Assembly (NCBI GenBank): GCA_031286695.1
Contig: JAITTY010000007.1
Coordinates: 1-64,000 of the forward strand
Source: Sphingobacterium sp.
Lineage (GTDB): Bacteria > Bacteroidota > Bacteroidia > Sphingobacteriales > Sphingobacteriaceae
DNA: 64,000 bases
Reading direction: 5' to 3'
The translations under genes and the position numbers were made by a program. The notes under the pieces were generated by a model. It was not told where the DNA came from. It ran no database searches and saw only the letters and a program-made list of their open reading frames with translations. Below, one piece after another: positions 9,701 to 19,135 of the stretch. Within the stretch, counting starts at the first letter, position 1; each line of letters starts with the position of its first letter.

Positions 9701-11189
9701 TATGCTCTTGTCCCAAAAGCTGGCCGGATTTTCAAAGGGTGATGCCGACGTCTTGCGTAAGGCTATGGGTAAGAAGCAAAAGGCTGTACTCGATAAGATG
9801 AAGCCTAAGTTTGTTTCGCAGGCAGAGGAGAAAGGGCATAATGCAAAAGTTCTGGAAAAGATCTGGACCGACTGGGAAGCTTTTGCGAGTTATGCATTTA
9901 ATAAATCCCACTCGACCTGTTATGCTTGGGTTGCTTATCAGACCGCTTATTTAAAAGCACATTTTCCTGCGGAATACATGGCTGCGGTACTTTCTAACAA
10001 TATGAATGACATCAAGCAGGTGACATTCTTTATGGAGGAATGTAAGCGTATGGGACTAGAGGTGCTTGGTCCTGATGTGAATGAATCCTATTATAAGTTT
10101 ACGGTGAATGAATCTGGAGCTATTCGATTTGGAATAGGTGCGGTAAAAGGTGTTGGGGCAGGAGCGGTGGATGCTATCGTGCAAACGCGGCAGTCAGGAT
10201 TGTATAAATCTGTTTTCGATATGGCTAAACGAATAGATCTTCGTGCGGTCAACAAGAAAGCTTTCGAGAGTCTGGCTTATGCTGGTGGTTTTGATAGTTT
10301 TGATAATACGCATCGTGCCCAGTATTTTCATTCGGATGAAAGTTCAACAGGAATGGAAAAGGCTATACGATTTGGCCAGCGCTTTAAAGAAAATGAAAGT
10401 TCGGCTCAGGCGAGTCTGTTTGGTGTAGGCGGGGCCGCCGAGTTGCCGGAACCGGTTTTGGCGCCATGTCCGCAATGGGGATTGATTGAAAAACTTAAAT
10501 ATGAAAAAGATGTTATTGGTATCTATCTGACGAGTCACCCCTTAGATACCTACCGGTTTGAGATTGAACATTTTTGTCAGAATTCGGTTTCAGATTTGGC
10601 CTTGATCAATAAAGTTAAGGCGGCAGAGGTCGATGAAGAGACTTTGCTTGAGTTTAATCGGATCAAGAATAAAGAGTTGGTTATTGGTGGTATTATCGCA
10701 TCGGCAAACCATCGATTGACGAAGACTGGGAAGCCTTTTGCGTCATTTATTATAGAAGATTATAGTGATTCTTATGATATGGCTGTTTTTGGCGAAGAAT
10801 ACGTCAAGTTGAAGGGGTATTTGCAGGAAGGCTATTTTGTGCAATTACGGGGGTTGGTACAGGAGCGTTTCAGACAGGTTGGAAATTGGGGCTTTGAGCT
10901 GCGGAGTGTGCAGTTGCTGTCGGATCTTCGTGAGAAGATGGCTAAGAGTTTTACAATCAATATTCCTTTACCTAAGCTGAACGAAGCATTTCTTGACGGA
11001 ATCAAAGATATCCTGGCACAAAATGAGATTGAGGGGGTTGTGCCAAATTGTCAATTAAAGTTTAAAATTTGGGATCCCCAAGATGAGATATCTGTCGAAA
11101 TGCCAGCTAAAAGTCTGAAAATAAACCTAACAAATGAATTTTTGGACTGTATAGATAAGTTTGAAGGGATAAATTACCGATTGAATTAG
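6771..11189 (+). CDS. dnaE: DNA polymerase III alpha subunit with N-terminal DnaQ-type exonuclease
   Basis: 1472 residues, longer than the roughly 1160 of typical DnaE. Residues 1-190 are a DEDDh 3'-5' exonuclease: FDTETTG at 5-11, GQNIGFD in the middle and HNATADVEAT at the end. A PHP domain begins near 257 with HLHNH (260-264). The polymerase palm carries PDIDIDF; the metal-binding aspartates are expected at D686 and D688, with a third in LKMDFLGLK. Helix-hairpin-helix and C-terminal OB-fold regions follow. The protein would be a replicative polymerase with proofreading in the same chain. PolC has the exonuclease inserted inside PHP instead; here it precedes PHP. The ATG at 6771 starts directly at the exonuclease fold. 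Confidence 0.93.
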   Translation: MYIIFDTETTGLPKRWDAPITDTDNWPRCIQLAWQIHDEMGNLVEHHDFLIKPDGFDIPYDSEKIHGISTALAEEQGLPLQEVLEKFNIALNKAKFVVGQNIGFDLNIMGCEFYRYGVTSNMANMPVLDTCTEVTAELLKIPGGRGGRFKLPNLTELHSYLFGVPFAEAHNATADVEATTRCFLELVRREVFTAEELQVDTGYFVDFKTKNPGPVPTAGLQHINLKAASDEIRKRSEPDEVKVVVDADALAALKRAKFAHLHNHSQFSILQSTMSYDKLVSAAVKDNMPAVALTDHGNMMGAFEFVSRVIGHNKEVEAQNAEAVENGEEPTGQLLKPIVGCEFFVCENHKDKSRKDNGYQIVLLAKNKRGYHNLAKLASFAYTSGFYYVPRIDKDLILQYKEDVIALSGNLQGEVPNKILNIGESQAEEALVWWKEQFGDDFYLELMRHGQEDEDRVNQTLLKFSRKYQVKVVATNNTYYEKKGDAHAHDILLCVKDGEKLSTPKGRGRGFRFGLPNQEYYFKSSDEMKTLFNDLPEAILNIQEIVDKVEIFKLNRDVLLPKFDIPEEFQVEADLEDGGKRGENKYLAHLCYVGAEKRYDEITTDIRERLDFELATIEKTGYPGYFLIVQDFIAAARDMGVSVGPGRGSAAGSAVAYCLGITNIDPIKYDLLFERFLNPDRVSMPDIDIDFDDEGRGRVMQYVINKYGASQVAQIITYGTMAAKSSIKDTARVLDLPLGDANEIAKLIPNLKLSKIFTLDDAGLKEKLRTEEIEAVNRLKSIADGAGLEAETIRQARVLEGSVRNTGIHACGVIITPDDITNFVPVSLAKDSDLYVTQFDNHVVESAGLLKMDFLGLKTLTLIKDTVENVKLSHGIVLDPDQFPIDDELTYELFQRGETIGVFQYESPGMQKYMRDLKPTVFADLIAMNALYRPGPIEYIPSFIKRKHGIDPIVYDLDACEEYLKETYGITVYQEQVMLLSQKLAGFSKGDADVLRKAMGKKQKAVLDKMKPKFVSQAEEKGHNAKVLEKIWTDWEAFASYAFNKSHSTCYAWVAYQTAYLKAHFPAEYMAAVLSNNMNDIKQVTFFMEECKRMGLEVLGPDVNESYYKFTVNESGAIRFGIGAVKGVGAGAVDAIVQTRQSGLYKSVFDMAKRIDLRAVNKKAFESLAYAGGFDSFDNTHRAQYFHSDESSTGMEKAIRFGQRFKENESSAQASLFGVGGAAELPEPVLAPCPQWGLIEKLKYEKDVIGIYLTSHPLDTYRFEIEHFCQNSVSDLALINKVKAAEVDEETLLEFNRIKNKELVIGGIIASANHRLTKTGKPFASFIIEDYSDSYDMAVFGEEYVKLKGYLQEGYFVQLRGLVQERFRQVGNWGFELRSVQLLSDLREKMAKSFTINIPLPKLNEAFLDGIKDILAQNEIEGVVPNCQLKFKIWDPQDEISVEMPAKSLKINLTNEFLDCIDKFEGINYRLN

Positions 11190-11241
11190 TTTGGATTGGA
11201 ATTTGTGTAATTAAGATTACAAATACATTGGTAGTTGTTAC

Positions 11242-11249
11242 TATCTTTG
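11242..11249 (+). promoter_or_regulatory. Possible trxA promoter (-7 element)
   Basis: TATCTTTG matches the TAnnTTTG -7 box and lies 64 bases before the trxA start. No TTG was found at the usual distance upstream, so only the -7 element supports it. Confidence 0.4.
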
Positions 11250-11313
11250 TTTATTGATTTTAGCAATTAAATAGTATTATAGATATAACTTCGGTTTATA
11301 AAATTAAAAGATT

Positions 11314-11634
11314 ATGGCATTAGAAATTACAGATAGCAACTTTGAAGAAGTTGTCTTAAAAGCAGACAAACCAGTATTAATCGATTTTTGGGCAGAGTGG
11401 TGTGGTCCTTGCCGTATGGTAGGTCCTGTGGTTGAAGAATTGGCTAAGGATTATGAAGGTAAAGCTGTTGTAGGAAAAGTGAATGTAGATGAGAATCCAG
11501 AGATTTCTGTTCGTTATGGCATTCGTAATATTCCAGCTTTATTGTTCTTTAAAAATGGAGAAATCGTTGATAAACAAATTGGAGCTGTTCCAAAATCAGT
11601 ATTGAACGAGAAATTAGAAAAACAATTAGCATAA
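11314..11634 (+). CDS. trxA: Thioredoxin
   Basis: 106 residues, the standard thioredoxin length. The redox motif WCGPC is at residues 29-33, and the cis-proline is in RNIPALLFF. It reduces protein disulfides in the cytoplasm with electrons from thioredoxin reductase, which is not in this window. It is apparently monocistronic, with its own upstream -7 element and a strong terminator 17 bases after the stop. Confidence 0.96.
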   Translation: MALEITDSNFEEVVLKADKPVLIDFWAEWCGPCRMVGPVVEELAKDYEGKAVVGKVNVDENPEISVRYGIRNIPALLFFKNGEIVDKQIGAVPKSVLNEKLEKQLA

Positions 11635-11651
11635 TTTAGCTAAACAATAGT

Positions 11652-11684
11652 AAAAAGCCTGAAATATTATATTTCAGGCTTTTT
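11652..11684 (+). terminator. trxA intrinsic terminator
   Basis: A 14-bp stem AAAAAGCCTGAAAT / ATTTCAGGCTTTTT with a 5-base loop, followed by further T residues. Confidence 0.9.
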
Positions 11685-11689
11685 TTGTT

Positions 11690-12060
11690 TTAAAAATCCC
11701 ATTTTTTGATTTTATTTATGGTTTTAATTGTTGTGTATCTATTTTTTTTTATTTGTTTTAGTGTGTTTTTTTTGTTTTTATTTCTGTTTTTATGGATTTT
11801 TAGTCTTTTTTAATACTTATTATTCTTTTATATGCTGATATTTTTGAATTTTTTGAAATATCTGCATTTTTTTGATAAAATATTCAATTTAATTTGTAAA
11901 AATGGATATTTTTTACTTCTTTTGAGTATTGAAATTGGTTTTCGAGAAGAATTTGTTTCGATTTTTCGGTTTTGATGTTATTTTTTTCGACTCGGTGTTT
12001 TGGGAGTTGTTTTTTTTAAAAAAATTAGAGATTGATAAAGATTTTCCCTTTCAAATACCC
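11690..12060. other. Gene-free, T-rich low-complexity stretch
   Basis: About 370 bases dominated by T runs on the plus strand (blocks such as TTTTTTTTTATTTGTTTTAG). No credible ORF occurs in either strand. It separates the trxA terminator from a second, orphan hairpin terminator at 12071. It may be decayed sequence or the body of an untranslated RNA. Confidence 0.6.
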
Positions 12061-12070
12061 TAGATTATGC

Positions 12071-12103
12071 CTCGCGTTGCTCTCCGTAACGCGAGTTTTT
12101 TTT
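12071..12103 (+). terminator. Orphan intrinsic terminator
   Basis: The stem CTCGCGTT / AACGCGAG has a 9-base loop and is followed directly by eight T on the plus strand. No coding gene lies between the trxA terminator and this hairpin, so it has no obvious client; it could end a small RNA transcribed from the T-rich stretch, or act as a back-up for trxA read-through. Confidence 0.75.
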
Positions 12104-12126
12104 GGGGTAAGGTAAGGGGTAAAACA

Positions 12127-12157
12127 AAAGCGGCTATCCTTTCGGATAGCCGCTTTA
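12127..12157 (-). terminator. Terminator of the rpsF-rpsR-rplI operon
   Basis: A 12-bp GC-rich stem AAGCGGCTATCC / GGATAGCCGCTT with a tetraloop. On the minus strand it is followed by TTTGTTTT, 24 bases after the rplI stop. Confidence 0.85.
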
Positions 12158-12180
12158 TATTATTGACTAAATAAACTGAA

Positions 12181-12624
12181 TTATTCAGCAATTACTTCGA
12201 AAGGAACTTGAACTTTCACTTCTTTGTGTAGGTTTAAGTTAGCGATGTATTCACCTAATTCTTTAGGTTCTACTTCGAAAGTGATACGACGACGATCTAC
12301 ATCAAAACCTTTTGCTTTCAACGCATCAGCAATTTGGATGCTGTTTACTTTACCAAAGATTTTACCAGATTCACCTGCTTTAGCACCGATTGAAAGTTTG
12401 ATAGCTTCCAATTTACCTGCTAATTCAGTAGCGTCTTTTTTGATTTTTTCTTGTTTGAACTGAGCTTGTTTGATGTTCTCAGCTAAAACTTTCTTTGCAG
12501 ATTCAGTCGCTTGGATAGCAAATCCTTGCGGGATTAAGTAGTTACGACCGAAACCTGGTTTTACATTAACGATATCGTTTTGCTCACCTAAGCCTTTGAT
12601 ATCTTGTTTTAAAATTACTTCCAT
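12181..12624 (-). CDS. rplI: 50S ribosomal protein bL9
   Basis: 147 residues, full length. The N-terminal globular domain starts MEVILKQDIKGLG with the L9 signature GFGRNYLIPQGFA, followed by a long helix and a C-terminal RNA-binding domain. It binds 23S rRNA near the L1 stalk. It is the last gene of rpsF-rpsR-rplI. The start is preceded by TAAGGAGG, a perfect Shine-Dalgarno sequence, which is unusual in this phylum; the TAA of that sequence is the rpsR stop codon. Confidence 0.97.
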   Translation of the reverse strand: MEVILKQDIKGLGEQNDIVNVKPGFGRNYLIPQGFAIQATESAKKVLAENIKQAQFKQEKIKKDATELAGKLEAIKLSIGAKAGESGKIFGKVNSIQIADALKAKGFDVDRRRITFEVEPKELGEYIANLNLHKEVKVQVPFEVIAE

Positions 12625-12634
12625 TCTCTATCGT

Positions 12635-12642
12635 CCTCCTTA
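12635..12642 (-). promoter_or_regulatory. Strong Shine-Dalgarno sequence before rplI
   Basis: TAAGGAGG on the minus strand, ten bases between AGGAGG and the rplI ATG. Genes elsewhere in the window mostly lack such a site. Bacteroidota ribosomes generally do not use the SD, so a perfect site points to special control. Confidence 0.8.
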
Positions 12643-12903
12643 TTTAATTGCATCAGCTAAGTAAGGTAATAAGCCGATGTGACGAGCACGTTTAACAGCT
12701 TGAGCTACTTTACGTTGAAATTTCAAAGATGTACCAGTTAAACGACGAGGTAAGATTTTACCTTGATCATTTACAAATTTCATCAAGAAGTTAGCATCTT
12801 TATAATCGATATATTTGATACCATTCTTTTTGAAACGACAGTATTTTTTACGGTTGTCCTCTACTTTAGGAGCAGTTACGTATTGGATATTTTCGTTAGC
12901 CAT
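12640..12903 (-). CDS. rpsR: 30S ribosomal protein bS18
   Basis: 87 residues with the S18 core: KKYCRFKKNGIKYIDYKDANFLMKF and the basic stretch ILPRRLTGTSLKFQRKVAQAVKRARHIGLLPY. It sits on the 30S platform next to bS6 and, in Bacteroidota, helps to sequester the 3' end of 16S rRNA. Its ATG overlaps the rpsF stop (TAATG). A strong SD lies upstream, which fits published observations that bS21 and/or bS18 genes of Bacteroidota often carry strong SDs. Confidence 0.97.
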   Translation of the reverse strand: MANENIQYVTAPKVEDNRKKYCRFKKNGIKYIDYKDANFLMKFVNDQGKILPRRLTGTSLKFQRKVAQAVKRARHIGLLPYLADAIK

Positions 12904-13271
12904 TAGTTTGCGCCCTCCTCAGTTTTAGTTTCAGCTTTTTTGTTGAATGCACCGCTACGTTTTTTCTCGTTGTATGCTTTAGCATGTTTGTCTAAGCTTA
13001 CAGTCAAGAAACGCATAATGCGCTCATCACGTTTGTATTCAACCTCTAATTTATTGATTAATTCACCTGGAGCCTTGAATTCAGTTAAGTGATAAAATCC
13101 AGTAGTTTTTTTCTGGATTGGATACGCTAATTTTTTCAAACCCCAATTGTCTTCAGCGACAATCTCGGCTCCGCCTTCTGTTAAGATGTTTTTGAATTTT
13201 GCGATTACTTCTTTCGCAGCATCATCAGAAAGCAACGGGGTAAGAACGATTACAGATTCGTACTGTTGCAT
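12903..13271 (-). CDS. rpsF: 30S ribosomal protein bS6
   Basis: 122 residues. The S6 fold starts MQQYESVIVLTPLLSD and contains WGLKKLAYPIQKKTTGFYHLTEF; the lysine- and glutamate-rich tail (about 105-122) is typical. bS6 binds bS18 on the 30S platform. It is the first gene of the operon, with a consensus promoter ending about 50 bases upstream and no SD; the leader is A/T-rich. Confidence 0.96.
   Translation of the reverse strand: MQQYESVIVLTPLLSDDAAKEVIAKFKNILTEGGAEIVAEDNWGLKKLAYPIQKKTTGFYHLTEFKAPGELINKLEVEYKRDERIMRFLTVSLDKHAKAYNEKKRSGAFNKKAETKTEEGAN
12914..12919 (-). promoter_or_regulatory. Strong Shine-Dalgarno sequence before rpsR
   Basis: AGGAGG within GAGGAGGGCG on the minus strand, ten bases before the rpsR ATG and inside the last codons of rpsF. 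Spacing is identical to that of the rplI site. The first gene, rpsF, has no such motif. Confidence 0.8.
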
Positions 13272-13317
13272 TTTGTTAATTAATTTTGTTATTTAAAATT
13301 CCACTTTTGTGGAAGTG

Positions 13318-13348
13318 CAAAGGTAGTTATTATATTGTTATGTTGCAA
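13318..13348 (-). promoter_or_regulatory. Promoter of rpsF-rpsR-rplI
   Basis: On the minus strand TTG (13346-13348), 20 bases, then TACCTTTG (13318-13325). The predicted start near 13311 lies at a small hairpin (TTCCAC TTTT GTGGAA on the plus strand, 13299-13314) in the untranslated leader. Confidence 0.7.
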
Positions 13349-13361
13349 TGCTTTGAAACAA

Positions 13362-13396
13362 AAAAGTTTAGATCCCTTCGGGGGATCTAAACTTTT
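13362..13396 (-). terminator. dapA intrinsic terminator
   Basis: A 15-bp perfect stem AAAAGTTTAGATCCC / GGGATCTAAACTTTT with a 5-base loop, 22 bases after the dapA stop. Both strands end in A/T runs. Confidence 0.85.
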
Positions 13397-13418
13397 CTCA
13401 GCCGAATTCGGCTATATC

Positions 13419-14297
13419 TTAGTTCAATTTCTTTAATTCTTCTTTGATAGCTGCTTGTATTTTCTCGCTAACAGGAACTAAAGGAAGTCTTAATTGATCT
13501 TTTCCGATTCCCAATTCCTGTAGAATGTATTTTACACCAGCTGGGTTTCCTTCAATAAAACATAGCTCTGTAATGTCAAGAAGCTCATTATGGATCGATC
13601 TAGCTTCCGCATAATTGCCTTCAGCACATAACTTCGCTAATGTGGCGACCTTTTTCGGTAACGCGTTTCCGATCACTGAAATAATACCAGCAGCTCCCAG
13701 TGACATCATCGGCAAGGTAACCGGATCATCTCCGGAAATCAATAGAAATTCTGCTGGTTTATCCCGTAGAATTTCGCTGAATTGTGCAAAATTTCCAGAA
13801 GCTTCTTTGATGGCTACGATATTGGAAAAATCATTGGCCAGTCGCAATGTTGTATGTGCTGTTATATTGCTACCCGTACGTCCAGGTACATTGTATAAAA
13901 TAACCGGAAGTGGAGAGGCGTTTGCAACAGCCTTGTAATGCTGGTAAATGCCTTCTTGTGTTGGTTTGTTGTAGTAAGGAGATACCGATAGAATTGCGCA
14001 GAAGCCTGTTGGATCAAAGTTTTTAATTTGCTCCACAATTTCGGCCGTATTATTTCCACCAATTCCAGCAACCAAAGGAAGTCTACCGTTCACGCGCTTG
14101 ACAGTAAAATCCCAGATGCGCTTTCGTTCATCATTGGTTAAAGTGGCAACTTCTCCAGTTGTACCTAAAGAAACCAAATAATCCATACCCTCGTTGATTT
14201 GCAAGTCAATTAGCTGACCTAATGCTTCGAAATCAACAGATTCATCTGAGTTAAACGGAGTGACTAATGCTACTCCTGCGCCGTGAAGCTCGTTCAT
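13419..14297 (-). CDS. dapA: 4-hydroxy-tetrahydrodipicolinate synthase
   Basis: 292 residues, the usual length. It condenses pyruvate and aspartate semialdehyde on the path to diaminopimelate and lysine, supplying peptidoglycan cross-links. The Schiff-base lysine is K164 in VAIKEASGN; Y135 in LYNVPGRT and T46/T47 in SLGTTGE form the catalytic triad region; SPYYNKPT is also conserved. The ATG start is 37 bases downstream of ligA, so the two are probably co-transcribed. Confidence 0.95.
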   Translation of the reverse strand: MNELHGAGVALVTPFNSDESVDFEALGQLIDLQINEGMDYLVSLGTTGEVATLTNDERKRIWDFTVKRVNGRLPLVAGIGGNNTAEIVEQIKNFDPTGFCAILSVSPYYNKPTQEGIYQHYKAVANASPLPVILYNVPGRTGSNITAHTTLRLANDFSNIVAIKEASGNFAQFSEILRDKPAEFLLISGDDPVTLPMMSLGAAGIISVIGNALPKKVATLAKLCAEGNYAEARSIHNELLDITELCFIEGNPAGVKYILQELGIGKDQLRLPLVPVSEKIQAAIKEELKKLN

Positions 14298-14334
14298 CTT
14301 GTTTTTGTATTTATATAAATTTAATTAAAAAAAC

Positions 14335-16368
<2,034 letters not shown>

Positions 16369-16434
16369 TTACAAATAAAAAGTACGTTTAAATAAAATAA
16401 ATAAAGAATCTTGTCGTAATGACTGCTTTATTTT

Positions 16435-16458
16435 TAAAATGCGGTTTTCTGCATTTTA
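16435..16458 (-). terminator. Probable terminator after the glycosyltransferase gene
   Basis: Stem TAAAATGC / GCATTTTA with an 8-base loop, followed on the minus strand by AAAAATAAAG; the T-tract is mostly inside the stem, so the signal is moderate. Confidence 0.4.
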
Positions 16459-16478
16459 TGTTACCAGGAAATAATACG

Positions 16479-17510
16479 CTATTTGAAATCCTCTGGATTT
16501 AACTGTGAAAATTTATGTTTGTTATTTGTGTAAAAATCAATGATAATTGATTTTTTATAAAAGCCTTTTGTATTCTCTTTGACCTTGTATTTTTTTCGTT
16601 TTTTAGCATTTTTGAAAATATTCAAGAAGAAATACTGATGCGCACGACTGATTGCCCAGGCATCCTTGGGTTTCCTGTCGATCAGAAACTTAGCAAGGGC
16701 CGCAAAGTCAAACCAAAGCCTGATGAAAATAATCCATATTGCTTTGCCTAATGGTAGGTTTTTTTGGAGCATTACCAGATTATTTCTAAAATTGAGGTAA
16801 GTCTTTTTGGGATTACTTGCATTGAGGGTCCCCCCGCCAACATGATAAACAAGGGATTTAGGGCAATAGCCTATGCCATAGCCCATTTTCTTTAATCGCC
16901 AACATAGATCGATTTCCTCCATATGAGCAAAGAAATCTTCGTCAAGGCCATCTGCTTCTTTCCAGGCTTCTGAGCGAATAAAAAGTGCAGCTCCAGATGC
17001 CCAAAAAATCTCGGATTCATTATCGTACTGTCCCGCATCATCTTCTACTTCATGTAGGATTCTACCTCGACAGAAGGGAAAGCCAAAGTAATCCAGATAG
17101 CCTCCGGCCGCTCCGGCATGTTCGAACTTCTGCTTATCATGAAATGAGCGTATTTTGGGCTGTGCTGCTGCCAGGGAAGGGTTTCTTTCCAAGTATTCAA
17201 TCACTGGCTCAATCCAGTTTTGGCTCACTTCAACATCCGAATTGAGGAGTACATAGTAATCCGCTTCTACACGCTGCAGTATTTTGTTATAACCTCCTGC
17301 GAAGCCATAGTTTTTGTCATTTTCAAGGATGGTAATCGTCGGATAGTACTGTTTCACAAATGAAATTGAATCATCATCGGAGGCATTGTCTCCAATGACA
17401 AATTCGACATTCGGATACGAACTGTTATATACGGATGGTAAAAATTTTTCCAAGAAAAATCGCCCATTCCAATTGAGGATAACGACAGCTACTTTTGGTA
17501 ATTTACTCAT
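16479..17510 (-). CDS. Family 2 glycosyltransferase
   Basis: 343 residues with a GT-A fold. KVAVVILNWNG starts the nucleotide-sugar domain; IGDNASDDDS, LLNSDVEV (the DxD-type site) and the acceptor region FAHMEEIDLCWRLKKMGY are typical of the rhamnosyl/dTDP-sugar-like GT2 group. No membrane anchor is predicted, although a hydrophobic patch lies near 255-275. It overlaps the acyltransferase upstream by 4 bases, suggesting a joint role in lipopolysaccharide or surface glycan assembly. The donor sugar is unknown. Confidence 0.88.
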   Translation of the reverse strand: MSKLPKVAVVILNWNGRFFLEKFLPSVYNSSYPNVEFVIGDNASDDDSISFVKQYYPTITILENDKNYGFAGGYNKILQRVEADYYVLLNSDVEVSQNWIEPVIEYLERNPSLAAAQPKIRSFHDKQKFEHAGAAGGYLDYFGFPFCRGRILHEVEDDAGQYDNESEIFWASGAALFIRSEAWKEADGLDEDFFAHMEEIDLCWRLKKMGYGIGYCPKSLVYHVGGGTLNASNPKKTYLNFRNNLVMLQKNLPLGKAIWIIFIRLWFDFAALAKFLIDRKPKDAWAISRAHQYFFLNIFKNAKKRKKYKVKENTKGFYKKSIIIDFYTNNKHKFSQLNPEDFK

Positions 17511-18373
17511 TTTCTACGTTTTCTTTTCCAGCGATTATGTGACCATAACCAATATTCTGGGTTTTCACGAATAAGCTGTTCGGCAAATTGATTGTGTATA
17601 TCGGTAATTTCATGTTCTCCAAAACCACTTGGATCTTCGATTAAAGTAACGAATTTACAGAAATATTGCCCTCTTTTGGGCTTTCTTCCGATATAGCAAT
17701 AGACCACAGGTGCTTTACTTATTCTAGAAAGTCTTTCGGCTCCTGTATAGACCAATGTTTCCTGATTTAGCCAATTAATAAAATAATCGGAATCCGAATA
17801 TAGCGGTGTTTGATCGGCAACGAGTATACTGATATTGGGCTGGCCCTTCAACTTGACGATATGACGGAGTATTTGTTTCATTGGTACCATTTCGGCGCCA
17901 AACCTTCCACGCATATCATTGTATACTGTGTCTATATCTTTGTTATTGAGTGGTTTGTATACAATCAGCGTAGGGAAGTTTGTAATTAAGCTCAAACGGT
18001 GAATACCCAGCTCCCAATTGGCATAATGTGAGGTCACCCCGATGACGTTTTTGCCCGCTTCGAGGTGTCTTGTCAATTCTTCTACATTTTCCAAAGTCAT
18101 CTTTTTCTTGACTTCCTCAGCGGTAATCGTTTTCAATTTGATCGATTCGACAAGGAGATCCGGGAAAAAACGATAAAACTTTTTGGCAATCACCAAGCGT
18201 TCTTTATCCGTTTTTTCTGGAAAAGCATTCTTTAAGTTTTGAAATACAATATTCTTCCTATATCCAATCATATAGTAGAGTATGTAATATAGCCCATCGG
18301 AGATCAAATATAGAAACCAATAGGGGAGAAGAGAGATGATATAGATTAATGCGTTTAACGCTTTTTGTTTCAT
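17507..18373 (-). CDS. Lipid A biosynthesis acyltransferase (LpxL/HtrB-like)
   Basis: 288 residues. An N-terminal membrane segment (about 8-32) is followed by an LPLAT domain; the catalytic HxxxxE motif is HYANWE near 118, and GRFGAEMVPMK and ILVADQTP match later family blocks. It transfers an acyl chain to lipid A at the inner face of the inner membrane. It is the first gene of a two-gene unit with the glycosyltransferase. Confidence 0.9.
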   Translation of the reverse strand: MKQKALNALIYIISLLPYWFLYLISDGLYYILYYMIGYRKNIVFQNLKNAFPEKTDKERLVIAKKFYRFFPDLLVESIKLKTITAEEVKKKMTLENVEELTRHLEAGKNVIGVTSHYANWELGIHRLSLITNFPTLIVYKPLNNKDIDTVYNDMRGRFGAEMVPMKQILRHIVKLKGQPNISILVADQTPLYSDSDYFINWLNQETLVYTGAERLSRISKAPVVYCYIGRKPKRGQYFCKFVTLIEDPSGFGEHEITDIHNQFAEQLIRENPEYWLWSHNRWKRKRRK

Positions 18374-18422
18374 GCTATAGCTAAAATTCCCAGTGTTCTT
18401 TACAAATATCCTTAATTTAAGT

Positions 18423-18430
18423 TATTTTTG
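18423..18430 (+). promoter_or_regulatory. Possible wbqC promoter (-7 element)
   Basis: TATTTTTG matches TAnnTTTG, 30 bases before the WbqC start. No -33 TTG at proper spacing was found. Confidence 0.35.
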
Positions 18431-18460
18431 CGTCACTTATAACAAAAATCATCAGTTTTT

Positions 18461-19072
18461 ATGGAATCGCAGTTATTACTTCCGGCATGTTATCTTCCAC
18501 CAATATCCTATTTTCATACGATACAAGAGCATAATCTTCCTTTGATCATCGAGAAATACGAGCATTTTCAAAAGCAGAGTTATCGTACGCGGGCCCGTAT
18601 TGCTTCAGCAAATGGTGTGCAGGATTTGATCGTACCCATTCAACATGGCAATAAAGAACGTGTTCCTATGAAAGATATTCGGATAAGCTATGAGTTTGAC
18701 TGGCAGCGTTTGCACTGGCTAAGTATCCAGACAGCTTACCGTAGCTCTGCATATTTTGAATATTATGAAGATGATTTTATACGATTCTATGAGGAAAAGT
18801 TTGCGTATTTGGTAGACTTTAATGTTGCTCAATTAGAACTCATTCTAAAATCGATCAAACTTAAACGAACAGTAGGGTTTACAGACGAATATGTTGCTGC
18901 GCCTTCGGAAATGATCGATTTCCGCAACCTGATCCATCCTAAAAAAGAAAGTATATGGCGTGATCCAAAAGAATATTATCAGGTTTTTTCTGATAAAAAT
19001 GGATTTTATCCCGATTTAAGCATTATCGATTTGCTATTCAATCAAGGACCACAATCAAAAAGTTACCTGTAG
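18461..19072 (+). CDS. WbqC family protein
   Basis: 203 residues. LLPACYLPPISYFHTIQEHNLPLIIEKYEHFQKQSYRTR, split over residues 6-44, and the segment ending VPIQHGN match the WbqC-like family, found in surface polysaccharide clusters and in many Bacteroidota genomes outside them. Biochemistry is unknown. It is divergent from the lipid A acyltransferase, consistent with an envelope role by neighbourhood only. Confidence 0.82.
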   Translation: MESQLLLPACYLPPISYFHTIQEHNLPLIIEKYEHFQKQSYRTRARIASANGVQDLIVPIQHGNKERVPMKDIRISYEFDWQRLHWLSIQTAYRSSAYFEYYEDDFIRFYEEKFAYLVDFNVAQLELILKSIKLKRTVGFTDEYVAAPSEMIDFRNLIHPKKESIWRDPKEYYQVFSDKNGFYPDLSIIDLLFNQGPQSKSYL

Positions 19073-19091
19073 CCTGATGGTTTTTTGAACA

Positions 19092-19133
19092 AAATGCGTT
19101 TAATATTGTTGTTATTCAATATTGAACGCATTT
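19092..19133. repeat. 17-bp inverted repeat just before an outer-membrane protein gene
   Basis: Arms 19092-19108 and 19117-19133 pair over 17 bases with a single G-U position and an 8-base loop; the left arm starts AAATGCG. The hairpin ends two bases before the ATG at 19136 and has no T-run after it, so it is a poor terminator but could mask the start region or bind a regulator. Confidence 0.7.
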
Positions 19134-19135
19134 AA

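Noticed and set aside
13272..13317. Known bS6:bS18 leader RNA motif upstream of rpsF
   Set aside because: Only a small TTCCAC/GTGGAA hairpin is visible; the conserved CCG-containing bulge reported for that motif was not seen.
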